Shown here piece by piece: positions 46,009 to 54,909 of a stretch of DNA of 64,000 bases. The DNA is taken from positions 1 to 64,000 of the forward strand of contig NZ_QXQT01000009.1 in NCBI RefSeq assembly GCF_003660395.1, read 5' to 3'. Each line of letters opens with the position of its first letter. The first letter of the stretch is position 1. The notes beneath the pieces were generated by a model. It was given only the letters and a program-made list of their open reading frames with translations. It ran no database searches and was not told the DNA's origin. Made by a program: the position numbers and the translations under genes. This stretch comes from Helicobacter vulpis. Lineage in GTDB: Bacteria > Campylobacterota > Campylobacteria > Campylobacterales > Helicobacteraceae.

Positions 46009-46370
46009 GGCATTCCTTTCTCCAAGATCGCGTTATTCTCCCCTAGCAAAATAATATGAGGCTGGTGGGTGGGGATCTGCTCTAGGCTTAAGTGCATGTA
46101 GGCCAAGATGATCACCTGATCTCCAATTTGTACCAGGCGGCTTGCCGCACCATTGACACAGATCTCATGGCCGTCTTCTCCAACGATCGCATAGGTGCTA
46201 AAACGCGCCCCATTGTTGATATTCACCACATCCACTTGCATCCACGGGTGCAATTTAGCCGCCTGCATCAAAGTCTTGCCAATGGTGATCGAACCTTGAT
46301 AGTGCAAATTCGCATCGGTAACCACTGCGCGGTGAATCTTAGAATAAAGCACTGGCATAGAAGCAGACAT
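46002..46370 (-). CDS. panD: Aspartate 1-decarboxylase
   Basis: Makes beta-alanine for pantothenate and CoA. The 122-residue proenzyme contains LYSKIHRAVVTDANLHYQGSITI, where cleavage at Gly-Ser gives the pyruvoyl group, and NGARFSTY, plus NGAASR near the active site. The ATG at 46376 directly abuts AAGG, so ATG 46370, six bases away, is preferred. It is coupled to clpA (one base between stop and the upstream ATG) and overlaps ybaB. Confidence 0.93.
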   Translation of the reverse strand: MSASMPVLYSKIHRAVVTDANLHYQGSITIGKTLMQAAKLHPWMQVDVVNINNGARFSTYAIVGEDGHEICVNGAASRLVQIGDQVIILAYMHLSLEQIPTHQPHIILLGENNAILEKGMPC

Positions 46371-46378
46371 GGCCATCC

Positions 46379-48595
46379 TTAAGAGTTTCTCAATTTCTTA
46401 GCTTTGGCGCGCGTTTTCTGTTTGCACACCACCTTGATCTCTTGATCTTTGAGCACCACACGCGCGCTCCCCCCATCTTTAAGCCCGCCAAAGAGAATCG
46501 CCTCGCTGAGTTTGACCTTGATGTGCTCATGTACTAATTTTGCCATCACGCGCGCGCCTAGGGGGTCTTTGAAACAGAGATTGGCCAAATACGCCCCAGC
46601 ACTCTTGTCTAAGCTGAGGCTAATATTTCTAGGGGCGAGCAACGCCTCCAATTTGCGGCACTCCTTATAGGCGATGCGCTCCAAATGCTCCAAACTCAAG
46701 GGGTTGAAAGTGAGGACTGCGTCCAATCTCGAGCGCAGTTCTGTACTGAACAAATCCTTTAGTGCCTTGTGGTATTTTTGGTTGTGATCGTCTAAAAAGC
46801 CCACATGCCCTAAGGTATTGCTGCCCGCATTGGAGGTTAAAATGAGAATAGCATGCCTGAAATCCGCCCTGCGCCCGGTATTGTCCGTGAGCGTGGCGTT
46901 ATCAGTGATTTGCAAGAGCAGGTCGTAAACATTGGGGTGCGCTTTCTCAATTTCATCGAGCAAGAGTACACAGTGGGGATGTTTGCGCAGGGCGTTCACC
47001 AAGAGCCCGCCCTGATCAAAGCCTATATAGCCAGTAGGCGCGCCAATGAGCTTTGAAAAACTGTGGGGCTCTCTGTATTCGCTCATGTCAAAACGCTCTA
47101 AATGCAGGTTTAGATGCTTGGCTAGGGCTTTGGCAAGCTCTGTTTTGCCCACCCCACTAGGCCCCACAAATAGAAAACTCCCAATGGGCTTTTGCTCCCC
47201 GGCTAAACCGGAGGCGTGGATTTTAATCGCCTCTACCAAGCGTTCAATCGCGCCATCCTGAGCGACCACTTCTTTTTTGAGCTGCTCCTCAAGCCCCTTT
47301 AGCTGATTCTTTTTTTCTAAGCTCAAGCGGGCTTTAGGGATGTCAATTTTAAAAGAGAGTACATTTTCAATATCGCTTTTGGAGATCGTAGGGGGCGGGG
47401 TGGCAGGGGCATAAATCTTTTTAAAGGAGCCGGCCATGTCCATCAAGTCAATCGCTTTATCTGGGAGAAAATTTTCATGCAAATAATGCGCAGAGAGGTC
47501 TACACAGGCTTTTAGCGCCTCTTTGGTGTAGCGCACATGGTGATAGCCTTCATAGTAGGCACAAAGATTGTCCAAAATGCCATAGCAATCCTGCTTAGAG
47601 GGCTCTAAGATGTCAATCTTGCCAAAACGCCGACAAAAGGCCTTGTCCTTTTCTAGGACGGATCGAAACTCATCAAAAGTGGTCGCCCCAATACAGCTCA
47701 AGCTCCCATCGGCCAGCATGGGTTTTAAGATATTAGCCCCATCGAGCGCGCCCGAACTAGAAGCCCCTGCCCCTAGGATTGTATGGATTTCATCAATGAA
47801 TAGAATGCTTCCCTTGTCCTTTTGCAATTCTTTGAGGGTTTTTTTTAAGCGCTTTTCAAACTCGCCTCGGTATTTGCTCCCAGCCACCATCGCGCTCAAA
47901 TCCAGCGCGTAGATAGTGCGCTGGAGCAAGAAAGAGGGGACATCCTTTTGCACGATTTTAAGCGCCAAGCCCTCTGCGATCGCGGTTTTACCCACGCCTG
48001 GCTCGCCCACCAACAAGGGGTTGTTCTTTTTGCGCCGCCCCAACACTTCAATCACCTTTTTGAGTTCTGTATCGCGGTGTGAAACCGGATCAATGGCGTT
48101 TTTCTTGGCCAATTCGTTGAGGTTTTTAGCAAACTTCTGTAGGGTTGAAACTTTTTCTTTAGAGAAAGAGAGGGGGGGGTGCTCTAGGATTTTGAGGCTA
48201 TCCACATGGAAAGAACGCAACACCCGCGCGCTGTAACTTTTGTTCTCTTGCAACATGATAAAGAGAAAGTCCTGCACATCAATGACCTTATAGGGCGTGT
48301 CTTGAGCATAGCCTTCCAAAGCTTGGAATAGGTCTAATAGCTCTTGATCGTGCTTGGGGCGTTTGCGCTCTTCGGTGCTGGAAAAAATGGGCACGCTCTC
48401 CACGAGATAACTTTGGATAATCTGTTTAGCGTCTAAAATATCTACTTCCAACTGCCGTAAAAAACCTTGTACTTCTTTATCGTTGAGCATTACCAAAAAG
48501 ATGTGTTCGACGGTGGTGAAGCGGTGAGATAACTTAGAGGCAAGCGCTACAGAAGCGTTGAGAATACGATGCAAGCGAACAGTGATAGAGGGCAT
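46379..48595 (-). CDS. clpA: ATP-dependent Clp protease ATPase subunit ClpA
   Basis: Unfoldase that feeds ClpP, 738 residues. A Clp N-domain is followed by AAA module 1 (LVGEPGVGKTAIAEGLALKI; FIDEIHTILGAG) and AAA module 2 (FVGPSGVGKTELAKALAKHL; LLDEIEKAHPNVYD). There is no M-domain like that of ClpB, so ClpA rather than ClpB. The start is ATG 48595 with AAAGG; a TTG 6 bases earlier is less likely. No clpS is visible in the window, although the adaptor is usually adjacent. A C8 run in the coding sense (48172-48179) encodes prolines. Confidence 0.94.
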   Translation of the reverse strand: MPSITVRLHRILNASVALASKLSHRFTTVEHIFLVMLNDKEVQGFLRQLEVDILDAKQIIQSYLVESVPIFSSTEERKRPKHDQELLDLFQALEGYAQDTPYKVIDVQDFLFIMLQENKSYSARVLRSFHVDSLKILEHPPLSFSKEKVSTLQKFAKNLNELAKKNAIDPVSHRDTELKKVIEVLGRRKKNNPLLVGEPGVGKTAIAEGLALKIVQKDVPSFLLQRTIYALDLSAMVAGSKYRGEFEKRLKKTLKELQKDKGSILFIDEIHTILGAGASSSGALDGANILKPMLADGSLSCIGATTFDEFRSVLEKDKAFCRRFGKIDILEPSKQDCYGILDNLCAYYEGYHHVRYTKEALKACVDLSAHYLHENFLPDKAIDLMDMAGSFKKIYAPATPPPTISKSDIENVLSFKIDIPKARLSLEKKNQLKGLEEQLKKEVVAQDGAIERLVEAIKIHASGLAGEQKPIGSFLFVGPSGVGKTELAKALAKHLNLHLERFDMSEYREPHSFSKLIGAPTGYIGFDQGGLLVNALRKHPHCVLLLDEIEKAHPNVYDLLLQITDNATLTDNTGRRADFRHAILILTSNAGSNTLGHVGFLDDHNQKYHKALKDLFSTELRSRLDAVLTFNPLSLEHLERIAYKECRKLEALLAPRNISLSLDKSAGAYLANLCFKDPLGARVMAKLVHEHIKVKLSEAILFGGLKDGGSARVVLKDQEIKVVCKQKTRAKAKKLRNS

Positions 48596-48612
48596 TGACA
48601 ACCTTTAAAAAT

Positions 48613-49029
48613 TCATTTAGCGACCAAAACAGGGATGGGGGAATTATCAATAAAACTATTTTGATGGGACCCAAAGATTTTATAAAAGGCCGAAGACTCA
48701 CTCGCCCCAATCACTAAGAGATCAAAACTAGGGGCCATCTCCAAGATCACATCCACTGGGTTACCCACTTTCAGCAAACCTTCACAGGCGATCCCCTCTT
48801 GGGTGAATAATTGGGTAAATTCCTCTAAGAGTTGGTTGGATTGCTCATGCGCGACCACTTCTGCTTGGCTGTAATTCATGATCCCACTCTCTGGATAAAT
48901 CAACACCTCAGGGCTCACATGTACAAGAGTAAAACGCACTTCTTTGAGCTTGGTAAAAAGCTTCAACACCGCGTCCAGCCCACTTCTGCATTCCTGCGTA
49001 TCGCTAATTCCAAAAAGAACCCTTAGCAT
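48613..49029 (-). CDS. Universal stress protein family
   Basis: A 138-residue UspA-like protein: VLFGISDTQECRSGLDAVLKL, FTLVHVSPEV, and LVIGASESSAFYKIFGSHQNSF followed by PIPVLVAK. The nucleotide loop is not the full G-x2-G-x9-G(S/T), so ATP binding is doubtful. The start is ATG 49029, set by AAAGG five bases upstream; a TATAAT at 49058-49063 (minus strand) fits its promoter. Function not known. It is the first gene of the long minus-strand run and may have stress-related expression. Confidence 0.72.
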   Translation of the reverse strand: MLRVLFGISDTQECRSGLDAVLKLFTKLKEVRFTLVHVSPEVLIYPESGIMNYSQAEVVAHEQSNQLLEEFTQLFTQEGIACEGLLKVGNPVDVILEMAPSFDLLVIGASESSAFYKIFGSHQNSFIDNSPIPVLVAK

Positions 49030-49109
49030 GCGCCACCTTTGCGAAAATCTTAAAGCCATTATAAGAGAAATAAGCTTAAGCTACTGCCTAAAATACGCAA
49101 AGGATCCTC

Positions 49110-49772
49110 ATGTATGCCCCCATCTTTGTGAGCGCGACTAATACGCATGTGGGCAAGACGACACTTTCCTTAGAAATTGCCAAATTGTGCAAGGCACGTG
49201 GGATCAAAACTTTACTGGCCAAGCCCATTGAAACCGGGGTCAGTGCAGGGGAAACAAGCGATGCCGGGCTATTTCTGCAAGAAAATTTGGACACAGAAGC
49301 GCATTTGCATTTAGAAGACATCAGTTTTTACCGCTATGTACTGGGGGCGAGCCCCTTTGTGGCAGCCCGTTTTGAACCCCACTTAGATACCCTAGATTTT
49401 AAAGAGATCAAAAAAAAATTAGACGCTCTGCAAGATCGCTGCGATTTACTCATCGTAGAGGGAGTGGGGGGGTTGCTAGTCCCCCTAGATGCTAAGAATA
49501 ACATCCTCGATCTATGTGTATTTCTCAAAATGAAGCTCCTGTTAGTGAGCACGGATCAGTTAGGCATGCTCAATGATGTGCGACTCAATCAAGAGTATCT
49601 CAATGCGCGTAAAATTCCCCATCAAATCCTCATCAATGTGCGCGACAAACGCGCCTATTATCAAATTTGCAAACCCTATATTGACCACCTCAACACCGCG
49701 CTTAAAACCCCGATTTTAGAATTCCCCGAACAGAGCGCGCGCCTTTTAGATGCGATATTAGTCCCTTGTTGA
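49110..49772 (+). CDS. bioD: Dethiobiotin synthetase
   Basis: Closes the ureido ring in biotin synthesis, using ATP and CO2. 220 residues: the P-loop FVSATNTHVGKTTLSLEI (residues 4-21), then KPIETGVSAGETSDAG, VEGVGGLLVPLDAKNNILD. No other biotin gene is nearby. A run of nine A (49410-49418) encodes three lysines. AAGGA precedes the ATG, and a TAAAAT lies at 49089. Confidence 0.93.
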   Translation: MYAPIFVSATNTHVGKTTLSLEIAKLCKARGIKTLLAKPIETGVSAGETSDAGLFLQENLDTEAHLHLEDISFYRYVLGASPFVAARFEPHLDTLDFKEIKKKLDALQDRCDLLIVEGVGGLLVPLDAKNNILDLCVFLKMKLLLVSTDQLGMLNDVRLNQEYLNARKIPHQILINVRDKRAYYQICKPYIDHLNTALKTPILEFPEQSARLLDAILVPC

Positions 49773-49783
49773 GAATATGATGT

Positions 49784-49789
49784 TATAAT
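49784..49789 (+). promoter_or_regulatory. -10 box for sodB
   Basis: TATAAT, 31 bases before the sodB ATG, directly after the bioD stop. In H. pylori the sodB promoter is controlled by Fur; no clear Fur box could be drawn here. Confidence 0.5.
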
Positions 49790-49819
49790 GCGCGCTCAAT
49801 TTAATTTGAAGGAGACACA

Positions 49820-50461
49820 ATGTTCACTTTACGCCAGTTGCCCTACAGCAAAGACAGCATGGGGGATTTTTTAAGCCCTACGGCCTTTGACTTCCACCAT
49901 GGCAAACACCACCAAGGCTATGTCAATAATCTTAACAACTTGGTTAAAGACAGCGAATTTAAAGATAGTTGCCTGTTTAGCATTTTGACCAAGTCTAGCG
50001 GGGGGGTCTTTAACAACGCCGCCCAAATCTACAACCACGATTTTTATTGGGACTGCTTGAGTCCTAAAGCGACAGAGATGAGCGATGAGCTCAAAAGCGC
50101 GCTAGAACATGATTATGGCTCTTTGGAGAGCTTTAAAGAGGCTTTTCTCAAAAGCGCGACCACTCTTTTTGGCTCAGGTTGGAATTGGGCGGTTTTCAAC
50201 CCCGCTAATGGCAAGATTGAAATCGTGCAAACCAGCAACGCCCAAACCCCCGTTACAGACAAAAAAGTCCCCCTCTTGGTGGTAGATGTGTGGGAACATG
50301 CCTACTACATTGACCACAAGAACGCCCGCCCCGTGTATCTAGAAAAATTCTACGAACACATCAACTGGGCATTTGTCTCCCAGTGCTTGGAGTGGGCTAA
50401 AAAAGAGGGCGTAGGCTCTGTGGATTACTACATCAACCAGATCGTGCATAAGAAAGCCTAA
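49820..50461 (+). CDS. sodB: Superoxide dismutase (Fe type)
   Basis: Cytoplasmic superoxide dismutase of 213 residues. [16 protein letters not shown] carries the first metal histidine, [11 protein letters not shown] the second, and [20 protein letters not shown] the Asp and last His. The pattern is that of Helicobacter Fe-SOD. AAGGAG sits before the ATG, and its TAA overlaps the thiG ATG (TAATG), so thiG should be co-transcribed. Confidence 0.95.
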   Translation: MFTLRQLPYSKDSMGDFLSPTAFDFHHGKHHQGYVNNLNNLVKDSEFKDSCLFSILTKSSGGVFNNAAQIYNHDFYWDCLSPKATEMSDELKSALEHDYGSLESFKEAFLKSATTLFGSGWNWAVFNPANGKIEIVQTSNAQTPVTDKKVPLLVVDVWEHAYYIDHKNARPVYLEKFYEHINWAFVSQCLEWAKKEGVGSVDYYINQIVHKKA

Positions 50462-51237
50462 TGCACGACCCCCTCATCATCGGCTCTAAAGCCTTTGCCT
50501 CCCGCTTGATTGTGGGCAGTGGCAAGTATAAGGATTTTGCCACCACCAAGCAAGCCACGCTAGCCAGCGGGGCGCAGATGCTCACCGTGGCAGTTAGGCG
50601 AGTCAATATCACCGACCCTAGTAGTGAAAATTTATTAGACACTTTCAAAGACACGGACATTAGCTTTTTGCCCAATTCGGCCGGATGCACCAACGCCAAA
50701 GAAGCCATCGCCCTTTTTAGGCTAGTCAAAGAAGCCACGGGGATTACTTTTATCAAGCTAGAAATCATCGGGGATGATCGAACGCTTTATCCAGATGTCA
50801 TGGAAACCTTAAATGCTTGTGAAATCTTAGCTAAAGAGGGTTTTTGTGTGCTCGCTTACAGCAATGACGACCCGATTATGGCTAAAAAGCTAGAAGACGC
50901 GGGCGCAAGCGCGGTGATGCCCTTAGCCTCCCCCATAGGTAGCGGGCTAGGGATTCAAAACCGCTATAACATTGGTTTTATTAAAGAAGCTGTAAAAGTG
51001 CCCGTGATTGTGGATGCGGGCGTGGGCTGTGCCTCCGATGCGAGCATGGCTATGGAGCTTGGGGCTGATGGGGTGCTCACCAACTCTGCCATCGCCCTAG
51101 CTAAAGACCCCGTGCTCATGGCTGAGAGCATGAAATTTGCCGTGCTAGCCGGGCGCAAGAGTTATTTAGCCGGGCGTATCCCTAAAAAAGCTTACGCGAG
51201 TCCTAGCTCGCCCGTCTTTGGGCTAGCGCAGTTGTGA
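50461..51237 (+). CDS. thiG: Thiazole synthase
   Basis: Forms the thiazole phosphate of thiamine from deoxyxylulose phosphate, dehydroglycine and ThiS-thiocarboxylate. 258 residues: [28 protein letters not shown], the catalytic lysine region [31 protein letters not shown] and [11 protein letters not shown]. It is placed between sodB and cmoA with overlaps on both sides. No thiS, thiF or thiH is seen in the window. H. pylori is not known to make the thiazole de novo, so this gene is a difference from that species. Confidence 0.92.
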   Translation: MHDPLIIGSKAFASRLIVGSGKYKDFATTKQATLASGAQMLTVAVRRVNITDPSSENLLDTFKDTDISFLPNSAGCTNAKEAIALFRLVKEATGITFIKLEIIGDDRTLYPDVMETLNACEILAKEGFCVLAYSNDDPIMAKKLEDAGASAVMPLASPIGSGLGIQNRYNIGFIKEAVKVPVIVDAGVGCASDASMAMELGADGVLTNSAIALAKDPVLMAESMKFAVLAGRKSYLAGRIPKKAYASPSSPVFGLAQL

Positions 51238-51929
51238 AGGACACCCTTTTTAGCACCGCTTTACCCAAACGCTTTGAGTTTGACAGCCAAGTGGCGGGCA
51301 TGTTTGATGACATGCTCACCCGTTCTATCCCCTACTACCAAGAAACCCTAAAGCTTGCTAGCCACTTTGTAGCCCAAGACTTAGAGGGCGTGGTTTATGA
51401 TCTAGGCTGTTCTACGGGCAATTTCTTAGCCATCCTAGCCCCCTTGCTCCCCGATGCGCTTTTAGTGGGCGTGGATAACGCCCCAAGCATGCTAGAAAAG
51501 GCGCAAGAAAAATTGCAAACTGCTAAGGTAACTTGGCGTTGCGAAGATCTCTTAAACACCTCTTTAGACAATGCCGGGGCCGTTGTCTTGCTCTACACTT
51601 TGCAATTCATTAGACCCTTGCAACGCCAAGCCTTGATCGAGCGCATTTTTGCCGCCCTAAAGCCCGGGGGCGTGGTGGTGGTAGCCGAGAAAATGATGAG
51701 CTTGGATCGCATTTTAGACAAGCAGATGGTCGAACTTTACTATCTTTACAAGCAAGCGCAGGGATACACCCTAAGCGAAATCACCTTTAAAAGAGAAGCC
51801 CTAGAAAATGTGCTTGTGCCCTATAGTTTGCAAGAAAACACCGCCCTTTTGGAGCAAGCGGGCTTTAAGCATGTAGAGGTACTCTTTAAGTGGGTGAATT
51901 TTGGGCTCTTGATTGCCCGTAAGGTTTAG
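51234..51929 (+). CDS. cmoA: Carboxy-SAM synthase
   Basis: Makes carboxy-S-adenosylmethionine from SAM and prephenate for cmo5U34 tRNA modification (with CmoB). 231 residues: [25 protein letters not shown], the SAM motif [15 protein letters not shown], and [13 protein letters not shown]. The start is GTG 51234, overlapping the thiG stop (GTGA). It is third in sodB-thiG-cmoA. The Sel1 protein gene starts 22 bases after its stop. Confidence 0.9.
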   Translation: MKDTLFSTALPKRFEFDSQVAGMFDDMLTRSIPYYQETLKLASHFVAQDLEGVVYDLGCSTGNFLAILAPLLPDALLVGVDNAPSMLEKAQEKLQTAKVTWRCEDLLNTSLDNAGAVVLLYTLQFIRPLQRQALIERIFAALKPGGVVVVAEKMMSLDRILDKQMVELYYLYKQAQGYTLSEITFKREALENVLVPYSLQENTALLEQAGFKHVEVLFKWVNFGLLIARKV

Positions 51930-51951
51930 ATTGATCCTAAAAAGCAGAGAG

Positions 51952-52644
51952 ATGACACGCACCGCTAAAAACATCCTTAAGATAGCCCTCATCAGTCTGT
52001 GTTGTATGGCAAGTCTTTTTGCCCATGACAACCAAACAAAAGCCCAGCAAATTAAACAATACCTCTCTATAGCCAACAAGGCTTATCATCGCAAAAATTA
52101 CAACAAGGCTTTCACATACTTTCAAAAAGCAGCAGATATGGGGAGTGTTAAGGGTTATATCGGTTTGGGGGATCTGTATAGCGACAGTGATAGTGGTTTT
52201 AGTGATTATGCGCAAGCCTTGTTCTATTACAAAAAAGCAGCGGATTTAGGGAGTGCAGAGGCTTATTTTTGCCTAGGCTATCTGTATGAAGTGGGTGGCG
52301 ATTGCGATAGATTCGAATGCGCTGTGAAGCCAGATAATAAAAAAGCCCTGCAATACTTCAAAAAAGCAGGCGACATGGGATATGCAGCAGGCTATCTCGA
52401 TGCGGGATCGATGTATGAGGGTGATGAAGGCATCCCCAAAGATTACGCCAAAGCCAAAGAATACTACCAAAAGGCAGCAGACATGGGGGAGCCCGCAGCT
52501 TACAGTAATTTGGGAATTATGTATGCACATGGTAAAGGTGTCAAGCCCGACAAAGAAAAAGCGCGCCAATACTACCAAAAGGCTTGCAATATGGGTTTTG
52601 ACACTTCTTGTTGGCTCCTAAAGGAGCTAAAGCACAAGAACTAA
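51952..52644 (+). CDS. Sel1-repeat protein, Hcp-like
   Basis: Secreted tetratricopeptide-like protein of 230 residues. Signal peptide KNILKIALISLCCMASLFA is followed by about five Sel1 repeats of 36-40 residues (NKAFTYFQKAADMGSVKGYIGLGDLY; AQALFYYKKAADLG; KALQYFKKAGDMG; AKAKEYYQKAADMG; EKARQYYQKACNMG). The last has C-x7-C (ACNMGFDTSC), the disulfide spacing of Helicobacter cysteine-rich proteins, and one middle repeat has its own cysteines (FCLGY, GDCDRFEC). ATG 51952 starts exactly at the signal peptide; an in-frame ATG at 51913 does not. Hcp proteins have been linked to host interaction and beta-lactam binding; the role here is inferred. Confidence 0.8.
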   Translation: MTRTAKNILKIALISLCCMASLFAHDNQTKAQQIKQYLSIANKAYHRKNYNKAFTYFQKAADMGSVKGYIGLGDLYSDSDSGFSDYAQALFYYKKAADLGSAEAYFCLGYLYEVGGDCDRFECAVKPDNKKALQYFKKAGDMGYAAGYLDAGSMYEGDEGIPKDYAKAKEYYQKAADMGEPAAYSNLGIMYAHGKGVKPDKEKARQYYQKACNMGFDTSCWLLKELKHKN

Positions 52645-52658
52645 AGGAGTGCAAGGTG

Positions 52659-53687
52659 CTAGGGTTGCAAAGTCTCTAGTAGATTTAAACCAAAGCCCCT
52701 TAAAGCCGTGTATTCTGGGTTGTCTTGCGTGGTGATGAGCTTAAAATCCCCAATCCCTAAACTCTTTAAAATCAACGCCCCCACCCCAAAGCTTTTCATG
52801 GTGTCTGTCTTGGCTTGTGGATCAATGAAGACGAGGTAACCCCCTTGGGCATGCAGTGTTTGCAGGGCTCTTAGAAAAAAGTGATACTGTTCTGGATGGC
52901 TTAAAAAGGTGTGGTCATTTTGCACCACATGGAAGCGCACTAAAGGCACGGCAGGATTGCCAAATTGATAAACATGGTGTTCGCGTTGGAGATGATCTAG
53001 GAGTTTAATATAGGTGCAATGGTAATCCATAAAACACGCGGGCGCGCTATACACCAAATGCACGAGATTTTCGGTTTGGAGGCGATAACTCACTAAATCC
53101 GACACATACAAAATTTTAAGCTGATGTTCTTGGGCGAAGTCTAGCAAGAACTTATCTCCCCGTTGTGCCATCGAACCATCTTCTTTCATGATCTCACAGA
53201 TCACACTCACTGGTTTTAGCCCGGCTAACTTGCATAAATCCACGCTCGCCTCTGTGTGCCCCGTGCGCACCAACACCCCCTCATCTTTAGCCACAAGGGG
53301 GAAGATATGCCCGGGGCGCACAAAATCTTGCGCGCATGTACTTTCGCGACAGAGCAACTCAATGGTCAAGGATCGCTCATAGGCAGAAATCCCCGTTTTA
53401 GCTTGGCGCGCGTCTATAGAAACTGTGAAGGCTGTTTCGTGCTTAGAATCGTTATGGGGTACCATGGGCTGTAAATCAAAACGATGAGCCAGCTCTTTGG
53501 TGAGGGAAACACAGATCAGCCCACGGGCATGTTTGGCCATGAAATTGATCTTGTCTGGATGGCTAAACTCCCCGGCCATCACCAAATCCCCCTCATTTTC
53601 GCGATCTTCATCGTCCATAAGAATAATAAGATGTCCTTGTTGGATGGCCATAATGGCCTCTTGCACTCTCTCTAAAACGCCTTGCAT
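52659..53687 (-). CDS. ribB: 3,4-dihydroxy-2-butanone 4-phosphate synthase with degenerate GTP cyclohydrolase II-like domain
   Basis: Riboflavin precursor enzyme of about 342 residues. The N-terminal half has the DHBP synthase motifs MDDEDRENEGDLVMAGEF, RPGHIFPLVAKDEGVLVRTGHTEASVDLC and KPVSVICEIM. The C-terminal half aligns with the position of RibA but lacks its zinc cysteines, so it is probably inactive, as I recall for H. pylori. Of two adjacent ATG codons, 53687 is preferred (GGGG five bases upstream); the frame is open back to 53780. Divergent from mtnN. Confidence 0.87.
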   Translation of the reverse strand: MQGVLERVQEAIMAIQQGHLIILMDDEDRENEGDLVMAGEFSHPDKINFMAKHARGLICVSLTKELAHRFDLQPMVPHNDSKHETAFTVSIDARQAKTGISAYERSLTIELLCRESTCAQDFVRPGHIFPLVAKDEGVLVRTGHTEASVDLCKLAGLKPVSVICEIMKEDGSMAQRGDKFLLDFAQEHQLKILYVSDLVSYRLQTENLVHLVYSAPACFMDYHCTYIKLLDHLQREHHVYQFGNPAVPLVRFHVVQNDHTFLSHPEQYHFFLRALQTLHAQGGYLVFIDPQAKTDTMKSFGVGALILKSLGIGDFKLITTQDNPEYTALRGFGLNLLETLQP

Positions 53688-53789
53688 CATATCCCCTTTG
53701 AATTGATCGCGCCATTGTAGCACAAAATGAAAACAACACTCAGAGTTTAAAAAAACCATGTTAAAATACGCGCTTTGCAAAGGATGATC

Positions 53790-54488
53790 ATGGAAAAGAT
53801 TATCGGGGTGATGGGCGCGATGCCCGAGGAGATCGCCCCTTTTTTAGCCCTCTTTGGCGCGCACACGCAGGAAAACATAGGGGGCAATGTGTTTTATTTG
53901 ATCCCCTTTAAGGGCATGCGTATCGTGTTAGCCTATAGCAAGATCGGCAAGGTGCATGCCGCCACCACGGCCAGTACGATGTTGTTGCGTTATGGCGTAC
54001 AAGCCTTGATTTTTAGTGGGGTGGCGGGGGGGCTTGCCCCTCACTTGCGCATTAACGATCTGCTACTAGCGACCAAACTTTGCCAAGCCGATGTGAATCT
54101 ATGCGCCTTTGGACACCCTTTAGGCTTTATCCCGGAGAGTGCGCTATTTGTGCAAAGCGATCCCAAATTAAACGCCCTAGCCCAGAGCGTGGCACAGGAT
54201 TTGGACATTGTGCTTAAAAGCGGGGTGGTCGCCACTTGCGATCAATTTGTCAGCTCCAAAGAACGCAAGGCAGAATTGGTACGCGACTTCGGGGCAGATG
54301 TGGTGGAGATGGAGGGGGCCAGCGTGGGCTTTGTGTGCACGAATTTTGGCGTGCCCTTTTGTGTACTGCGCAGTGTGAGCGATAGCGCTAATGGAGAAGC
54401 CCCGCAGGATTTTGATCGCTTTTTAGCCCAAAGTGCCCAAACCAGCGCGCGCTTTGTCTTCAACATGCTAGAAAAGATGGCTACTTGA
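53790..54488 (+). CDS. mtnN: 5'-methylthioadenosine / S-adenosylhomocysteine nucleosidase
   Basis: Cleaves MTA and SAH; in Helicobacter the same enzyme hydrolyses 6-amino-6-deoxyfutalosine for menaquinone synthesis. 232 residues: IGVMGAMPEEI, FSGVAGGLAPHLRINDLL, VVEMEGASVGFVC (the glutamate site), and VLRSVSDSANGEA with the catalytic aspartate. The start is ATG 53790, seven bases after AAAGGA; earlier in-frame codons at 53775 and 53784 are not so placed. Its stop lies in the -35 of the tRNA promoter. Confidence 0.92.
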   Translation: MEKIIGVMGAMPEEIAPFLALFGAHTQENIGGNVFYLIPFKGMRIVLAYSKIGKVHAATTASTMLLRYGVQALIFSGVAGGLAPHLRINDLLLATKLCQADVNLCAFGHPLGFIPESALFVQSDPKLNALAQSVAQDLDIVLKSGVVATCDQFVSSKERKAELVRDFGADVVEMEGASVGFVCTNFGVPFCVLRSVSDSANGEAPQDFDRFLAQSAQTSARFVFNMLEKMAT

Positions 54489-54514
54489 CAAGTAGATAAA
54501 AAAAGTGTTATAAT
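54485..54514 (+). promoter_or_regulatory. Promoter of the tRNA-tuf cluster
   Basis: TTGACA (54485-54490), an 18-base spacer and TATAAT (54509-54514): both boxes are perfect, an unusually strong promoter for Helicobacter, as expected for stable RNA. It overlaps the mtnN stop codon. The first tRNA begins at 54531. Confidence 0.8.
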
Positions 54515-54530
54515 TAAAATTTGTGTTAGT

Positions 54531-54603
54531 GCTGGCTTAGCTCAATTGGTAGAGCAGCTGCCTTGTAAGCAGCAGGTTGGGGGTTCAAGTCCCTTAGCCA
54601 GCT
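54531..54603 (+). tRNA. tRNA-Thr (anticodon TGT)
   Basis: Acceptor GCTGGCT pairs with AGCCAGC; anticodon stem GCTGC/GCAGC holds loop CTTGTAA (TGT). The T arm has GTTCAAG. The 3' CCA is not encoded: the discriminator T is followed by CCG, and tRNA-Tyr starts two bases later. Confidence 0.95.
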
Positions 54604-54605
54604 CC

Positions 54606-54691
<86 letters not shown>

Positions 54692-54693
54692 GC

Positions 54694-54770
54694 GCGGGAA
54701 TAGCTCAGTTGGCTAGAGCATCAGCCTTCCAAGCTGAGGGTCGCGGGTTCGAGTCCCGTTTCCCGCTCCA
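54694..54770 (+). tRNA. tRNA-Gly (anticodon TCC)
   Basis: Acceptor GCGGGAA pairs with TTCCCGC; anticodon stem TCAGC/GCTGA with loop CTTCCAA (TCC). CCA is encoded. It begins two bases after tRNA-Tyr. Confidence 0.95.
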
Positions 54771-54787
54771 TTAGGGGGTTTTTAGAT

Positions 54788-54863
54788 GCCCATATAGCTC
54801 AGGGGTTAGAGCACTTCCTTGGTAAGGAAGAGGTCGGCGGTTCAATTCCGCTTATGGGCTCCA
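54788..54863 (+). tRNA. tRNA-Thr (anticodon GGT)
   Basis: Acceptor GCCCATA pairs with TATGGGC; anticodon stem CTTCC/GGAAG, loop TTGGTAA (GGT). CCA is encoded. It is the last tRNA before tuf, the same Thr-Tyr-Gly-Thr order seen before tuf in many proteobacteria. Confidence 0.95.
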
Positions 54864-54909
54864 GTGCAACTATCCCTAAAGGCTTTAAAATTTAAATATA
54901 GGAGCGCAA

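Noticed and set aside
51952-52644. Sel1 repeats as a DNA-level tandem repeat
   Set aside because: The repeats are at protein level only; the DNA is too diverged for slippage.
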